From Pictodentalium vernedei (Eukaryota > Mollusca > Scaphopoda > Dentaliida > Dentaliidae): a DNA stretch of 64,000 bases. The translations under genes and the position numbers were made by a program. The notes beneath the pieces were generated by a model. The model was given only the letters and a program-made list of their open reading frames with translations, was not told the origin of the DNA and searched no databases. Numbering within the stretch: the stretch's first letter is position 1; every line of letters starts with the position of its first letter. This document shows positions 44,421 through 54,805 of the stretch, one piece after another. The stretch spans positions 827,478,786-827,542,785 of the forward strand of contig CM062297.1 in assembly GCA_031216915.1 (NCBI GenBank), in the 5' to 3' direction.

Positions 44421-44582
44421 CAGGGGCGGATCCAGGATTTGAAATTAGGGGGGGGATGGGGGGGGGGGGGGGCATACTAAATTGCCTAATCCACCAGAAA
44501 TTGTTAACTCTGGAAAAAATGGGGGGGGGGGGGGAGGGGGGCATCGGTTCCCCCCCCCCCCCCCCCTCTGGACCCGCCCTTG
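44421..44582. mobile_element. hAT MITE with G/C-tract interior
   Basis: Ends CAGGGGCGGATCCAG and CTGGACCCGCCCTTG, inverted. The interior is mostly poly-G on the left and poly-C on the right. Flanks TCTGAGTC and ACTGACTT are a poor 8-bp match. This shows that at least some G/C tracts are carried by MITEs. Confidence 0.75.
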
Positions 44583-45589
44583 ACTGACTTTCAATTTCAT
44601 CCCCCACGACACTCAAATTCTACAACTTTGACACCAAAATTGAAGCAAAATCATCCATCGTCAGTTCGTGTTTTAGTTCAAATGCATCACTTCAACCAAT
44701 CCCCGTCCTGCATTTCACACCGAATTCAACACTCATCTCCAGGTGATTATCAAAAAAGAGTTTAGTGAATGTCTTGTAGGAGTGGTGTATGGGCAGAGGC
44801 AGCAGAAGAGCAGCAAAGTGCATCATGCTGTTAATTTACATACACCTGTGAGTGGGCGTGAACCGCTTCAGGTATAAATTATAATTCAATGTAATGGAGC
44901 ACAAGACTGCCAGTGCCAGAACATCAAACCATATTTACTAGTATACTGCCTGGCTGGATCTGACCGTATTCTAACAGAATATACATGCAGCACTTCTTAC
45001 TGTCATTTCACATACAAGCCAGGGATTGTATATGCATTGTTCGATGCAGATTTACCTAATAGTATTAGTAATAGTAATACCTGAAATTCACCTGACTTTG
45101 AAACTGGCCTCACAACAATAATAACAAAAATAAACAGTTAAAAACACACCCAAAATGATGCCTAGAGTTAAATTTGTTGATCAGGCTTAGTTTCGTCTCA
45201 AAATAAATACATATCGGCTGTATATATTAGAGCTGTTTGGTTAACCGAAAAGTCTACTCGGTTTTGGTTATTGGAAAATTAACATAAACCCAAACCTACA
45301 GGCCTAAAAAAACTGTACTTTCGGTTTCCGTATAGTCCCATATAATTCTCTTGTCATGGATGATAACATGCTTACCGATGATCAGTCACACGTGGCTAAA
45401 GAACATGATTTAAGCATCTACTGAAGTCTGAAGAAGAGTGTGGGATATTATTTGATATCACCTCCCTGCAATCAAGTACACACTGATTGCAACCCACCGG
45501 GTGGCTTGGGGCACACGTTTATTTATTTATTCATTTATTTATATTTGAGCATGCTGCGATAAATGGTTTAAGAATCAATGTTGACACTG
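44583..45589. other. No recognisable gene
   Basis: Non-coding; the segment near 45230-45330 has GGTTAACCGAAAA and CGGTTTTGGTTATTGG words, perhaps a hAT remnant. Confidence 0.4.
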
Positions 45590-46087
45590 CAGGAACTGAA
45601 AGTTGAAGCTCCTGAAATTCCCATGGAGCTACAGGAATTTTTTTTTGCACAAATTAAGTACTTATGACCCAATAATACCACACATTAAATTTGGTTCAAA
45701 TTGGGCTCTCGTTTCAGAAAATATAAAATGGGAGCGGGGCAAAAAATTTTGCCCCTCAAACTTCTCTTGAACGAACTTAAGTCTACACCTCAAAAGGAAG
45801 CTGCATACCAAATATCAAGTCTCTGTTATTGCTGGTTCATGAGATTTAAAAAAAAAATTGAGCGTTTTTGCCCCACCCCTCTGCTCAATATGAGCCGAAA
45901 CTTTATTTAAAGAAAAATCAAAATGCCCCTATATAACCACTACTCACACAAGAAATTTCATAAAATGTGCCCAATGGTTTGGGAGAAAAAGCCCCAAACA
46001 CCTCCTACACGACATACGACAGACGATGGACAGATGGACAAAAAGTGATCAGAAAAGTTCACACTGACTTTCAGTCAGATGAGCTAA
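45590..46087 (+). mobile_element. Helentron-associated-type element, family A, copy 3 (3' end)
   Basis: Begins in the family's 3' region (AATTAAGTACTTATGACCCAA) and ends with the terminal hairpin 46056-46085 (AGTTCACACTGAC...GTCAGATGAGCT), then AA. No tandem units. Confidence 0.7.
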
Positions 46088-46101
46088 CAAGTGCAACTTA
46101 C

Positions 46102-46232
46102 TGTTCACCATGATGCTCAAGTAAATATGTAGTAATAATTCTAACTAATCTGTTACGTTGTTCACATGTGATGAAGCCATTTGTCAAACTCTGCAGTAGG
46201 GTCTTCTCTATTCTGAGTATCTGATCAAAATC
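46102..46232 (-). CDS. Internal exon of a SAM-domain gene, downstream exon
   Basis: 131-bp minus-strand exon, phase 0 to phase 2. The acceptor is TTGCTTTCTTTTTTGTGTTACAG and the donor is GTAAGT. It encodes 43 residues beginning DFDQILRIEKTLLQSLTNGF, then RNRLVRIITTYLLEHHG. Stretches like this follow SAM domains in SAMD3-like and related uncharacterised proteins of fish and invertebrates (from memory). The upstream exon at 53712 ends in phase 0, compatible with this start. The exon after it was not found; the cysteine-rich exon at 43.4 kb does not fit its phase. Confidence 0.6.
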
Positions 46233-47180
46233 CTGTAACACAAAAAAGAAAGCAAATTGTAATTGTCACAATTTAACACACACCTTACTCTCACCTGCCA
46301 ATATTAACAAGTAAAAGCAAATTCTGATTGAATTTAACGTCCACCGCAAAGGTATCAACATCTGTAAAGGGCTTGATACTCGAGTTATTGGATGGAAACC
46401 GAAAATTTATTTATAGGAACACTGACCACACCCATTGACTTACGGATCTCAAAAGCATTCCCAATGATCCACTCATTATGGGCAACCAACCTGTGAAGTA
46501 TGAACATTGTGTGCCAAACGTGAGAATCGGCCCAGGCACCTTGGAGTAGTAGTAGGTCAAGCACAGGGCCCAGGCACCTTGGAAAAAATGGCCTGAGAAA
46601 CAGACAATCAACTTTGTATAGCCTAAGGGCAAGGTCACCCTGAACATACCCTGCAAGTTTGGTGGGAATCGGCATGGGCACCTTGGAGGAGTAGAGGGCC
46701 TGCCCGCATGCTTTTTTGGAAAAAAATGGCTTGAGAAACAATCAACCCATTATTCATCATTCCCACATTAAAAGGCTTGGTGAATGTCGGAATGAACGTT
46801 TCGTTGACCATAGTCTGTTAAATTGGTTGATCGTCTGCCATGCCCGTTAAACAGTAATAGTGTAATACACCCTCCCCCTGACGCCGGAAATTCAGAGGAA
46901 ACATAATAGCATCCAGAAGGTACAAGGCCTGATAGGAAGTAGAGGAATTTTACAACTTACAAGGACTATTCTGCTGGACCCTGTAAGGGCACTAAGGATG
47001 TAAAAAGTCACCCCAATCCCTCCCCCCCACCACTTCCCCTTCCGCACACACACTCACAATAATTTATCAATGGTGGGAAACGTTTTAATTTTTGGATTTC
47101 CAACACGAAAGAGTGACCCTAGGGAGCTAACTCTAGTTTTGTGATGCAAAATAGACTTGGTTATTGGAAACAATGTTGTT
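46233..47180. other. Intron-like sequence; diverged tandem units
   Basis: 46488-46745 has two and a half copies of a unit with GAATCGGCCCAGGCACCTTGG and AAAATGGCCTGAGAAACAGA, in the style of the other arrays. The open frames there are repeat translations. Confidence 0.5.
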
Positions 47181-47530
47181 TGAAATACGGACATGTTAAC
47201 ATGATTTTTGTAAGTCCAACAAGGGCTATAACTCTGGTGGGTGTGCGTGGACGAAACCCACAATTTGTGGATATCATGTCCTCCGTGCTGGTCTATCAGC
47301 ATACCAAAAGACATTAAAATCTGAAAACCAATGGCAGAGTTATAATGCAAAATGTTCAATTTATATGTTTTTTCTTAGTCCAACAAGGGCCCCAACCCTG
47401 GTAGGTATGCATGGATAAAACCTGCGATATGTGGATGTCCCTTCCCCCATGCTGGTCTCTCAATATCAAAGGACATCAAAATCAGATTACCGATGCTTGA
47501 GTTATAATGCAAAATGTTTGTATGGATGGA
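47181..47530 (+). repeat. Tandem repeat, ~170-bp unit (family F)
   Basis: Two units with GTCCAACAAGGGCTATAACTC, GGTGTGCGTGGACGAAACC, TGTGGATATCATGTCC, CATGCTGGTCTATCA and GAGTTATAATGCAAAATGTT, followed by TGGATGGACGCCC. Confidence 0.75.
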
Positions 47531-47581
47531 CGCCCTTACATCCGTTCTAATAAATAACTACTTTTGTGGCTAATTTTTATG

Positions 47582-47900
47582 GGACTAGCATAAAATGCAT
47601 GTCCATTATATTAAAACTAGTGTTTTGGGGGAAATTTATTGGGAGGGAGCTCTAACCCTTCCCTTTACTGACCCTAACCACCCCCCCCCCCCCCCAGCCC
47701 CACTCTAAACCCCACCCTGAAATAATGAAATTTCATTATGTGAACAGCCAAACTTAAAATGCATGGATTATCTTAAAACAAGTGTTTTGGGGGGAAAATT
47801 TTGGGGTGGTAGCAAACCCTAACCCTACCCTTTACTGACCCTAAACCCCACCCCCAACTCTAAACACCACCCTAGAATAATGACATTAGTTATGTCATGC
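47582..47900 (+). repeat. Tandem repeat, two ~160-bp units with C tract
   Basis: Each unit has AAAATGCATG, AACAAGTGTTTTGGGGG, CCCTTTACTGACCCTAA, a C run and AATAATGA. ACCCTAACCCTACCC in the second unit is telomere-like by chance. Confidence 0.75.
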
Positions 47901-48562
47901 CACACAATGTCGCTCAGGAACCAAACCGCCATTTTTACGAATAATTTGACCCCCTAAGTAGTCATTTATGAGTGAAAATGGATGGACGCAATGAACCTTC
48001 AGTCAGGGGCATAATAAGCGGGTAAGACAAGAGGGTGATTACATGCCTTTATCAGAAGGCCTGATATGGTCAAGAAGTTTTGGAGTTTTAGTATCAGAGA
48101 AGTTGATTACATGACTGAAAACTTCTCAGATGCACAATGGTCAGACAACATACAGAAATAGAACACTTAAGCCCACCATATGAGCTACAAAAAAAGAAAT
48201 TTGATGGAGTCTCTGGTTGACTTCGAGTGAAAGTTGTGGCCACTACACTCGACAGCCAGAGATATGCAATAGAACCAATGATCAGATAGTTATATAGACT
48301 GTCATCCAGAATACCCTGCAATCGCTAGCTGTGGAAGCCATCAAATTTCAGACAATGAGCAAAACACTCTAGAGTGATAATTTAAACGAGCACTGCCTAG
48401 CGGGGCATTATACGCCCATTTGGTTTCTTTTTGAGAAGAGGTGTATTTTTGTGAAGTCATTACCTATTGAAATGGAATAAAACAACTGTATATTTAGGGT
48501 TAAAAGGTCTAACCCCTAGCATATCTGCATCTTCTCTTCTTCGATGGCCTTCTTGACCAAAA
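47901..48562. other. No recognisable gene
   Basis: Intron-like non-coding DNA. Confidence 0.4.
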
Positions 48563-49219
48563 AACAAGAGCTGGACTATCGTCCTGTGCATACCCCCATG
48601 GGGTGTACCGCCTAATATGGGCATACCTATTACCAACAAATATAGAAGAAGAAAAAAAGCTATCGCTGAAGGCGATTCTTACCCCCACACGGTCATTGAT
48701 ACAGGAGAGAAAATAAAAATGGTCCGAGAAACAGACCATAAACTTTGTATGGCCTTACTTAATAAACACTGATTTTAAAGCCTTCATGATGGCTAACCAA
48801 GATAGGAAATTACATGACCCCCACAGGGTCATTGATAAGGAGAATGAAAAAAAATGGTCTGAGAAACAGACGATCAACTCTGTTTGGCCTTAATAAACAC
48901 TGATTTTAAAGCCTTCATGATGGCTAACCTACATATGAAATTTCATGAAGATCTGATGATTCGTGACTGAGATGTAGGAGTGGACGGAAAAAATGCAACG
49001 TTTTTGAATAATTAAAGATCACTCTGGAACGCAAATTAAGAATGATGTTATTGAGCACTCTTTTGAAAGCCTTCATGGTGACAAACCTACATATAAAATT
49101 TCATTGAGATGTGATAATCTACTGTTGAGATATTTGAGCGGACGGCTGGATGGACGGATGGACGGACGGACGGAGTCAATCCAGTATACTCCCTAACTCT
49201 CTTCGAGAGTGGGGGTATA
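48563..49219 (+). mobile_element. Helentron-like element, family B, copy 3
   Basis: Left end AACAAGAGCTGGACTATCGTC. Two ~125-bp inner units carry AAAATGGTCTGAGAAACAGA and TTTAAAGCCTTCATGATGG. Near the right end is GATGGACGGATGGACGGACGG, then ATCCAGTATACTCCC and a hairpin ending GTGGGGGTATAA. Confidence 0.65.
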
Positions 49220-49510
49220 AAAATCTTTGAATCTGATTAAGTTCCTGGACTGCAGTGCACTAAAAGCATAATTCGACCTATTTCTAAGTATGAAAAGGGG
49301 AATAACTCCTGCGAAAATGGACAAACATGATCCAAAATTGCATTTGTGTGAGATACCATGCTCTTGAAGCTGCATATTAGATTTCAAAAGAATCTGAGGA
49401 CGAAAGGCATAATTTGACCGATTTCTAAGTATGAAAATGGCAACAACTCCTACGGAAATCGACAAACATGACCCGAATTTGCACTTGTGCGAGATACTAT
49501 GCTCATGAAG

Positions 49511-49723
49511 CAGGGCTCGCCTTGAGTAAAATGGTCGGGGCCTAAAAAAAGTGCCCCACATATTGAGGTCGGGGCCTTTTCGGGGCTGATTTTCCATTTT
49601 GTCCATTATTGTTAGTGCTTTTTTGTGGAAAATGTCGGGGCTTGAAAAAAAGCCCCCAGCAAGTTCTCCTCGGGTCTGATCTCGGGGCCTGGGCTGATCA
49701 GCCCCGACTCCAGGCAAGCCCTG
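49511..49723. mobile_element. CAGGGC MITE with ATGAAG duplication
   Basis: Ends CAGGGCTCGCCTTGAG and TCCAGGCAAGCCCTG, flanked by ATGAAG (49505-49510, 49724-49729). The interior has repeated GTCGGGGCCT/GGCCCCGA words. The 6-bp duplication matches copy C of the CAGGGACCGA family. Confidence 0.8.
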
Positions 49724-50559
49724 ATGAAGCTGCATATTAACTTTCAAAAGAATCCGATTACTCTCAAGTGCCAAATAATAGTGATGACTAAATAATAGTG
49801 ATGGCTGGTGTTTTCACCAAATATTAATAATAGTGATGACGTTTTTACTCTATGTCTCATTACCAAATAAAAGTGAAGGTCGGAATTTTTCTCCAAAATT
49901 AATAATAGTGCCAACACTATTATTCGGCACCTTAGAGTAAGTTCACAGACTGTAGAGCACAGAAAGCATAACTCGACTGATTTCTAAGTATGAAAAGGGC
50001 AATAACTCCTAAGAAAACAACCAAACACGACCCAAATATGAACATTTGCGAGATATTATGTCCATGAAGCTGCGTATTAAATTTGAAAAGAATCTGATTA
50101 AGTTCACGGTCTAAGCACAGAAAGCTTAATTTGCCAGATTTCTAAGTATTAAAGGGCAATAACTCCTACAGAAATCGACAAACATGACCTGAATTTGCAC
50201 TTGTGCGAGATACCATACTCATGAAGCTGCATATTAAATTTCAAAAAGAGTCTGATTAAGTTCACGGACTGTAGAGAACAGAAAGAATAATTTGACTGAT
50301 TTCTAAGTATGAAAAGGGCAATAACTCTTAAGAAAACAACCGAACACGACCCAAATATGAACTTGTGTGAGATATTACGCCCATCAAGCTGCGTATTAAA
50401 TTAGAAAAGAATCTGATTAATAAGTTTGTGGTCTGTAGAGCGCAGAAAGCATAATTTGCCCGATTTCTAAGTATTAAATGGGAATAACTACTGGGAAAAC
50501 TGTTGAACATGACCCAAATTCGAAATTGCACGAGATCTTATTCTGCTTCGGCAGTATAT

Positions 50560-51433
50560 CAGGGCTGGAAATCAGAGGCGCTTGATTTTTCCGCACGCCT
50601 ACTACTCGTGCAGTTTTGGTCCCAGGCGAGCATTTTTTCGTGAGACTAAACTTTCCCGATTTTGAAAATGACAAGTTCTATAATCCTCCGACCTCATGAT
50701 TGTCGTGTCATCCATCCCACCTCTCATTGTTTTGGAGAGGGTTAATAAAATACATCGATCAAATTTGAATTTGCCATCACAAATGACAATAACCGGGGGT
50801 AACAGCTCTGTCTCTCGGCTGAGTCGGCTCTGTGCTGATGTCTGTTTCATCGTACCTAATCAAACGTGATGTCGACAATACAGGGGAGGTAACTTATTAA
50901 ATCAGGCCAATGACAAAGTTAGACCCGAAAATGGAAAGTTGCTGGCTGTGTGAACACGACATAAATTTTGTGCATGGGATTTTTAACAGAGACTGAAGGC
51001 ATAATTAAGCTTCAGTGTGTTTGTGGGAATAATTTAATATTTCACCAGTTTTTTGAAAATATGTTCAGTCAAATTCACTACCACTGACAGTTGTATGAGA
51101 TAAACCGACTGTTGGTACAGGCAACATGTACAGACCGGAGCTCCGTTGATAATACTGATGCATGACAGCTGATGCAAGTCATCCGCACAACATTTCGAGC
51201 CCCAAACTGTGAGTACTTTTCCAACCTTACCAGAACCCTCTCCCTCAATTTTCAAACATTTGAGTTGTGAGTAAAACATTGTATTTGTCTTTCCATACAA
51301 CTCGAATGTTTGTAAAATCAACTCTTCTGGCGAAATTGGTCGGACTTCATTAAGGCGAGCGATTCGCGCGCCTGGACTGCTCTCAGGAGCGCGAATTTTT
51401 GCCACCCTGGATTTTTAAAAAAATCTAGCACTG
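50560..51433. mobile_element. CAGGGCTGG element with GTATAT duplication (874 bp)
   Basis: Ends CAGGGCTGGAAATC and the inverted TCTAGCACTG, with further matching sequence inside (CCAGGGTGGCAAAAATTCGCG). Flanked by GTATAT (50554-50559, 51434-51439). A minus-strand open frame of 123 codons (51405-51034) reads like protein (VRPISPEELILQTFELYG …) but matches nothing I know. Confidence 0.7.
51034..51405 (-). CDS. Hypothetical open frame inside a MITE-like element
   Basis: 123 codons from Met 51405. The first 20 or so lie in the element's terminal repeat (MAKIRAPESSPGARIARLNE), so that part is probably not protein. The remaining residues include two CC pairs (SKCCADD, CTCCLYQQ). No domain recognised. 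It may be a captured exon, a transposase remnant or chance. Confidence 0.25.
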   Translation of the reverse strand: MAKIRAPESSPGARIARLNEVRPISPEELILQTFELYGKTNTMFYSQLKCLKIEGEGSGKVGKVLTVWGSKCCADDLHQLSCISIINGAPVCTCCLYQQSVYLIQLSVVVNLTEHIFKKLVKY

Positions 51434-51568
51434 GTATATCAAATATTTTTTTAAATCTGATTGAAATCGCGCTCTGTAGAGCACGGAATGCAACTGTCCC
51501 CAGACGGACGGACGGACGGACAGAGCCATAACATCATACGTTCGTTTTTTAAAAGTGGGCGTATAAAA

Positions 51569-52738
51569 ATCTTGAAAAATGTTGAGAAATTACCTTGACA
51601 ATCAACGAATTTCCTTTGTTTAGGCCAAACAAAGTCAATGTTTCGGTTCTCGGGTAATTTTTACCTGAAAACCATGCAAGTGGGCGGGCGTTTTTTGTAA
51701 TTTTATTGTTTATTTTTTAAAAATCTTTTTAGTCTTTCAATGATCTCTGTACAACACCCCAAGAAACTGAAACTGCATTGTAACAAAGATATCAAATCCT
51801 GCAAATAATTTTTTCCTAATATTTTGTTGAACCAAGTGATATTTCAATTCAAAAATACCTCGAAAAAAGAAGATACTTGGCTGCCTGCTTAGGTTTAGCA
51901 GGGAAGTTTACTTCAATTTTCCATGTACGATTACTTGTAGTTTTAGATATTAGTCTTTCCCAAGAGTATCACAGTATCCCGACAGGGCTGAGACAATATC
52001 CCCATCATCAATCTTTGGGAGTGACAGGGTTTGGGGAGGGGGTGGTAGGACAACCCCCCTCCCCCAACACACACACTTTCCCTAATGATGGTTCTCGAAA
52101 TAAGTTCAAAACCGTTTGAAAAAACATAACGGTAGGCGCGGGGGTGGGGGAGATGGAGGTGGGTGTGAGACTTGATCAATTGACCAAAGTGCTGAATCGT
52201 CCATTACATGTGCCGTATCGGGAAATGTAGGCGCTGAATCATCCATACACCTTTAAACTTGTGAAACGAACCCGGTTTATTGTTGCATGACTGTTCAAAT
52301 TACTAGTGGCAGTACTGTGGCACAAAGTCATACGTGTCGTGTTAAACTTAATTTTGAGCATAAATATCACAAAACATTCAAGTTATGAGGAAGTGGGCAA
52401 ACAGTGTGGGCTCCTAGCTTAGTGCATAATACCAATGGAAATCACCTTGGAATTGTTCCGTTCTGAACCATAACTTTTCGCCCATTCTAAATAACTAAAA
52501 AAAACCCCCAGAAATACCACGAAAATGCACTCTATGCACTTTGTGCCGATTTGCTGCTGTCAGTGTAGTAGTATAGTTCTTCAGTTAAACTGTTATGATT
52601 TTTCTGTGGTGTGTAAAAATAAAAAATATCCATGCAGAGGGTCTTGGGAACATGCACACAGGCCTGAGAACCAAAACATTGATTTTTTGTGGCCTTAAAG
52701 GCCTATTTTGCCTTGGTATATCCACTACAGGAATTTAA
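51569..52738. other. No recognisable gene
   Basis: Intron-like DNA with a C/CACA run near 52060-52078. No exon with convincing splice sites found. Confidence 0.4.
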
Positions 52739-52794
52739 TCTATTATATCTTGTTTGACAGAGCTCTCCAAGCTCTGTCAAACAAGATATAATAG
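52739..52794. repeat. Perfect hairpin, 25-bp arms, 6-nt loop
   Basis: TCTATTATATCTTGTTTGAC plus AGAGC pairs without mismatch with GCTCT plus GTCAAACAAGATATAATAGA. The loop is TCTCCA or thereabouts. Confidence 0.95.
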
Positions 52795-52861
52795 AATAAA
52801 TGCTCAGTTTATTACTAGAATACAGGAAAGTAATCACATCCCTGTTAAATGAATTCTCCTG

Positions 52862-53460
52862 TTAATTGGATAATTATACCACCCACTTCAAAAGTGGGCG
52901 GTATATAGCATTCATGGTGTCCGTACTTCCGTACTTACGTACTTCCGTACGTCCGTGACGCTTTGGGGGTACACATTTGCTATCCGCAACTCCTCTTAAA
53001 CCAGTGAACGGATTTCATTGAAACTCTCAGACATTCTTTTACATACATTGAAGATGTGCACCTCCTATTTTCTTTTCAGATATTTTCTTTTTTTACAATT
53101 TCCTATATTGAAAAATGAACTTTGTCAAATTCAATTGACATTCTGTACATTGCAACTTTCAGACATTCTTTTACATATATTGAAGATGTGCACCTCCTGT
53201 TCGTTTTCAGATATTTTCATTTTTAGGGTTTCTCATATTTAAAAATGGGCTTTGTCAATTCAAGCTTGTGTGGTGGGGTGTTTACATTTGCTATCCACAA
53301 CCTCTTTTAAACTGGTGAATGGATTTCAATGAAACCTTCAAACTTTGGTGTCGGTGTTTGTGCTCTCTACATTAAACACACTTTTACTGTTGTAAAATGT
53401 TTCTTGGTGGGAGTGGGTGGTATCATTTAGTGAGTAGTGCTCACAGTTTTTCTAGTTTTA
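52862..53460 (-). mobile_element. Helentron-like element, family E, inverted
   Basis: Starts with a hairpin TATACCACCCACTTC ... GAAGTGGGCGGTATA-like end, followed by CCGTACTTCCGTACTTACGT. Two ~135-bp units follow with CAGACATTCTTTTACATA and TTGAAGATGTGCACCTCCT. It ends near GTGGGTGGTATCATTTAGTG. It is the minus-strand layout of the other families (hairpin end and tetranucleotide-like repeat first). Confidence 0.55.
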
Positions 53461-53711
53461 ATTGGCAAAGTGGTTATTCAATTAAGAGGGTTCCACTGTA
53501 ACTGATACATTTTCTAGTTTCTCAGTTTACTTAAGTTTTAAATGGTCTTTATCTCCATAACCTGAATGACTATGGGTGCCTTATTTCGAGGCCTGTACCA
53601 GTTATGCCAAAGTCCAAATTCATGATCAAGGCAGTTTTATTTCCTAAAATGGATAATGGCATTCAAAAAGTTAGATAAATATATTGGAATATGTATGGTT
53701 TACAATCGTAC

Positions 53712-53833
53712 CTGTTTTCCGTGAAATGCCATTAATTTTGCCTTCATTTTTAATCTTAATCCTACTTTTGGAATAAGTTCTTTCATAGTCGAATCGTCCA
53801 GTAATTTTAACACCTCCATATCAATTCCATTTT
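53712..53833 (-). CDS. Internal exon encoding the C-terminal half of a SAM-like domain
   Basis: 122-bp minus-strand exon between acceptor TGAATTTCAG and donor GTACG. It encodes 40 residues, NGIDMEVLKLLDDSTMKELI then PKVGLRLKMKAKLMAFHG. This is the typical end of a sterile alpha motif: helices 4-5 with the L-x-x-L…LGxRLKxxxxI pattern. SAM domains mediate protein-protein and sometimes RNA contacts. The N-terminal half must lie in an upstream exon not found here. It ends in phase 0, matching the exon at 46102-46232 after a 7.5-kb intron. The 2-nt start implies the previous exon ends in phase 1. Confidence 0.65.
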
Positions 53834-53969
53834 CTGAAATTCAAACTGCTTTATCAGTACATGTCAAATTCACAGGTACAAAAGTTTTAAATATGTGTAC
53901 ATCCCAAAAGGGGACATTCCAATTCATGGACAGTGTGAAATAGCATAGCCATGTCAATAATAGTTTTTA

Positions 53970-54077
53970 ATGATGAAAGTAAAGGGGAGGAATGTTTAAA
54001 TTTCAAATCCACTGCCATACTAGTCAAGGCAGTGGATTTGAAATTTAAATTGCTCAGTCCTATACTTTCATCACTTT
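53970..54077. repeat. Inverted repeat with ~45-bp arms
   Basis: TTTAAATTTCAAATCCACTGCC pairs exactly with GGCAGTGGATTTGAAATTTAAA (first listed in 20-base cores). The outer parts GATGAAAGTA also pair. The spacer is ATACTAGTCAA. Confidence 0.9.
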
Positions 54078-54481
54078 TTTGCCTTTGTTTGTAGAACAAG
54101 GTGGAAGATGAATCAGGATGTCAGGGATTCTTTTGCCATCATTTGGGAAAGGGTCGGGGTCCCATCCCATTGAGAAAATTAGCGTTGTAAGGGGTCAAAT
54201 TGGGAATTTGCTGGGAATAGACCATTTTGGTATAGCACCCTCTTAATGTCGTATGTCCACAATGTTTCTAAACATCAGCCCCTGTAATTAGCAAAAATTC
54301 CCTCGGAAAATTAAATGAGTTTCCTTGGCAAAAACAAGAATTTTCCTTGGCAATTTGTACAAAAAATGACAATTTCGTGTGTGTCTGTGTGTGTTCTTGG
54401 GACGTACGACTGGGTGCATCTTGTGGATGTATGTTTTCTTTCGGTAATAAACTCACCTTCTGAAGAGATATCTCAAAAGGT
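54078..54481. other. No recognisable gene
   Basis: Contains a GTGTGTGTCTGTGTGTG run near 54377. Confidence 0.4.
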
Positions 54482-54805
54482 CTATAGGCCTAATATTGTG
54501 CCATATGCACTCCAGTATATCCACATAAAGGCCACAACCATGTTCAAGAATGACGAGACATTTGCTCGGCCTACTATTCCATTTTCGTGGTATGCAATTT
54601 TGACTTCTTGCGAGTCAACAACAGTGTGCCTCGGCTCTGCTAATAGAGCGATCAGGTCTGGTAGTTCATTCCAGTTGAGAATTCTTTTCTGTGTGAACAG
54701 CCAATTATTTTTGGTCATGTAATAAGAGACAAATATTTGGCAGTGGGCTTTGGTAACCATGTGAATGTAGTCAGGACAAATCCTATTCACTTCTGCTGTT
54801 TGGAA
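54482..54805 (-). CDS. Possible terminal exon, unknown protein
   Basis: Minus-strand open stretch of about 105 codons after an acceptor-like TTTTTCCAAACAGCAG. It includes VTKAHCQIFVSYYMTKNNWL, LNWNELPDLIALLAEPRHTV and a hydrophobic end (VVAFMWIYWSAYG) before TAG. A good donor (AG-GTGAGT) just downstream at 54457 would suit a different frame. The composition is protein-like, but no family is recognised. The plus-strand frame over the same bases is less convincing. Confidence 0.3.
   Translation of the reverse strand, partial: FQTAEVNRICPDYIHMVTKAHCQIFVSYYMTKNNWLFTQKRILNWNELPDLIALLAEPRHTVVDSQEVKIAYHENGIVGRANVSSFLNMVVAFMWIYWSAYGTILGL

Larger units (their letters stand above)
49220..51568 (+). 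mobile_element. Helentron-like tandem array, family C, with two MITE insertions
   Basis: Seven or so ~160-bp units with TTTCTAAGTATGAAAAGGGCAATAACTCC, AACATGACCCAAAT, GTGCGAGATA and GAAGCTGCATATTAAATTTC, the longest word given in part only. The right end is GACGGACGGACGGAC, then AAAAGTGGGCGTATAAAA. Two CAGGG-ended elements and a microduplicated AATAATAGTGATG patch (49760-49930) interrupt the units. Confidence 0.65.

Noticed and set aside
44336..44616. Gly-rich and Pro-rich frames
   Set aside because: Translations of poly-G/poly-C inside a hAT MITE.
43328..46232. Cysteine-rich exon as the next exon of the SAM gene
   Set aside because: The 46.1-kb exon ends in phase 2 and joining it to 43485 gives an early stop; an extra exon would be needed.
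47800..47890. Telomere-like ACCCTAACCCTACCC
   Set aside because: Too short and embedded in a 160-bp tandem unit; not TTAGGG repeats.
54315..54722. 135-codon plus-strand frame
   Set aside because: Overlaps a minus-strand stretch with better splice signals and composition; no homology seen on the plus strand.
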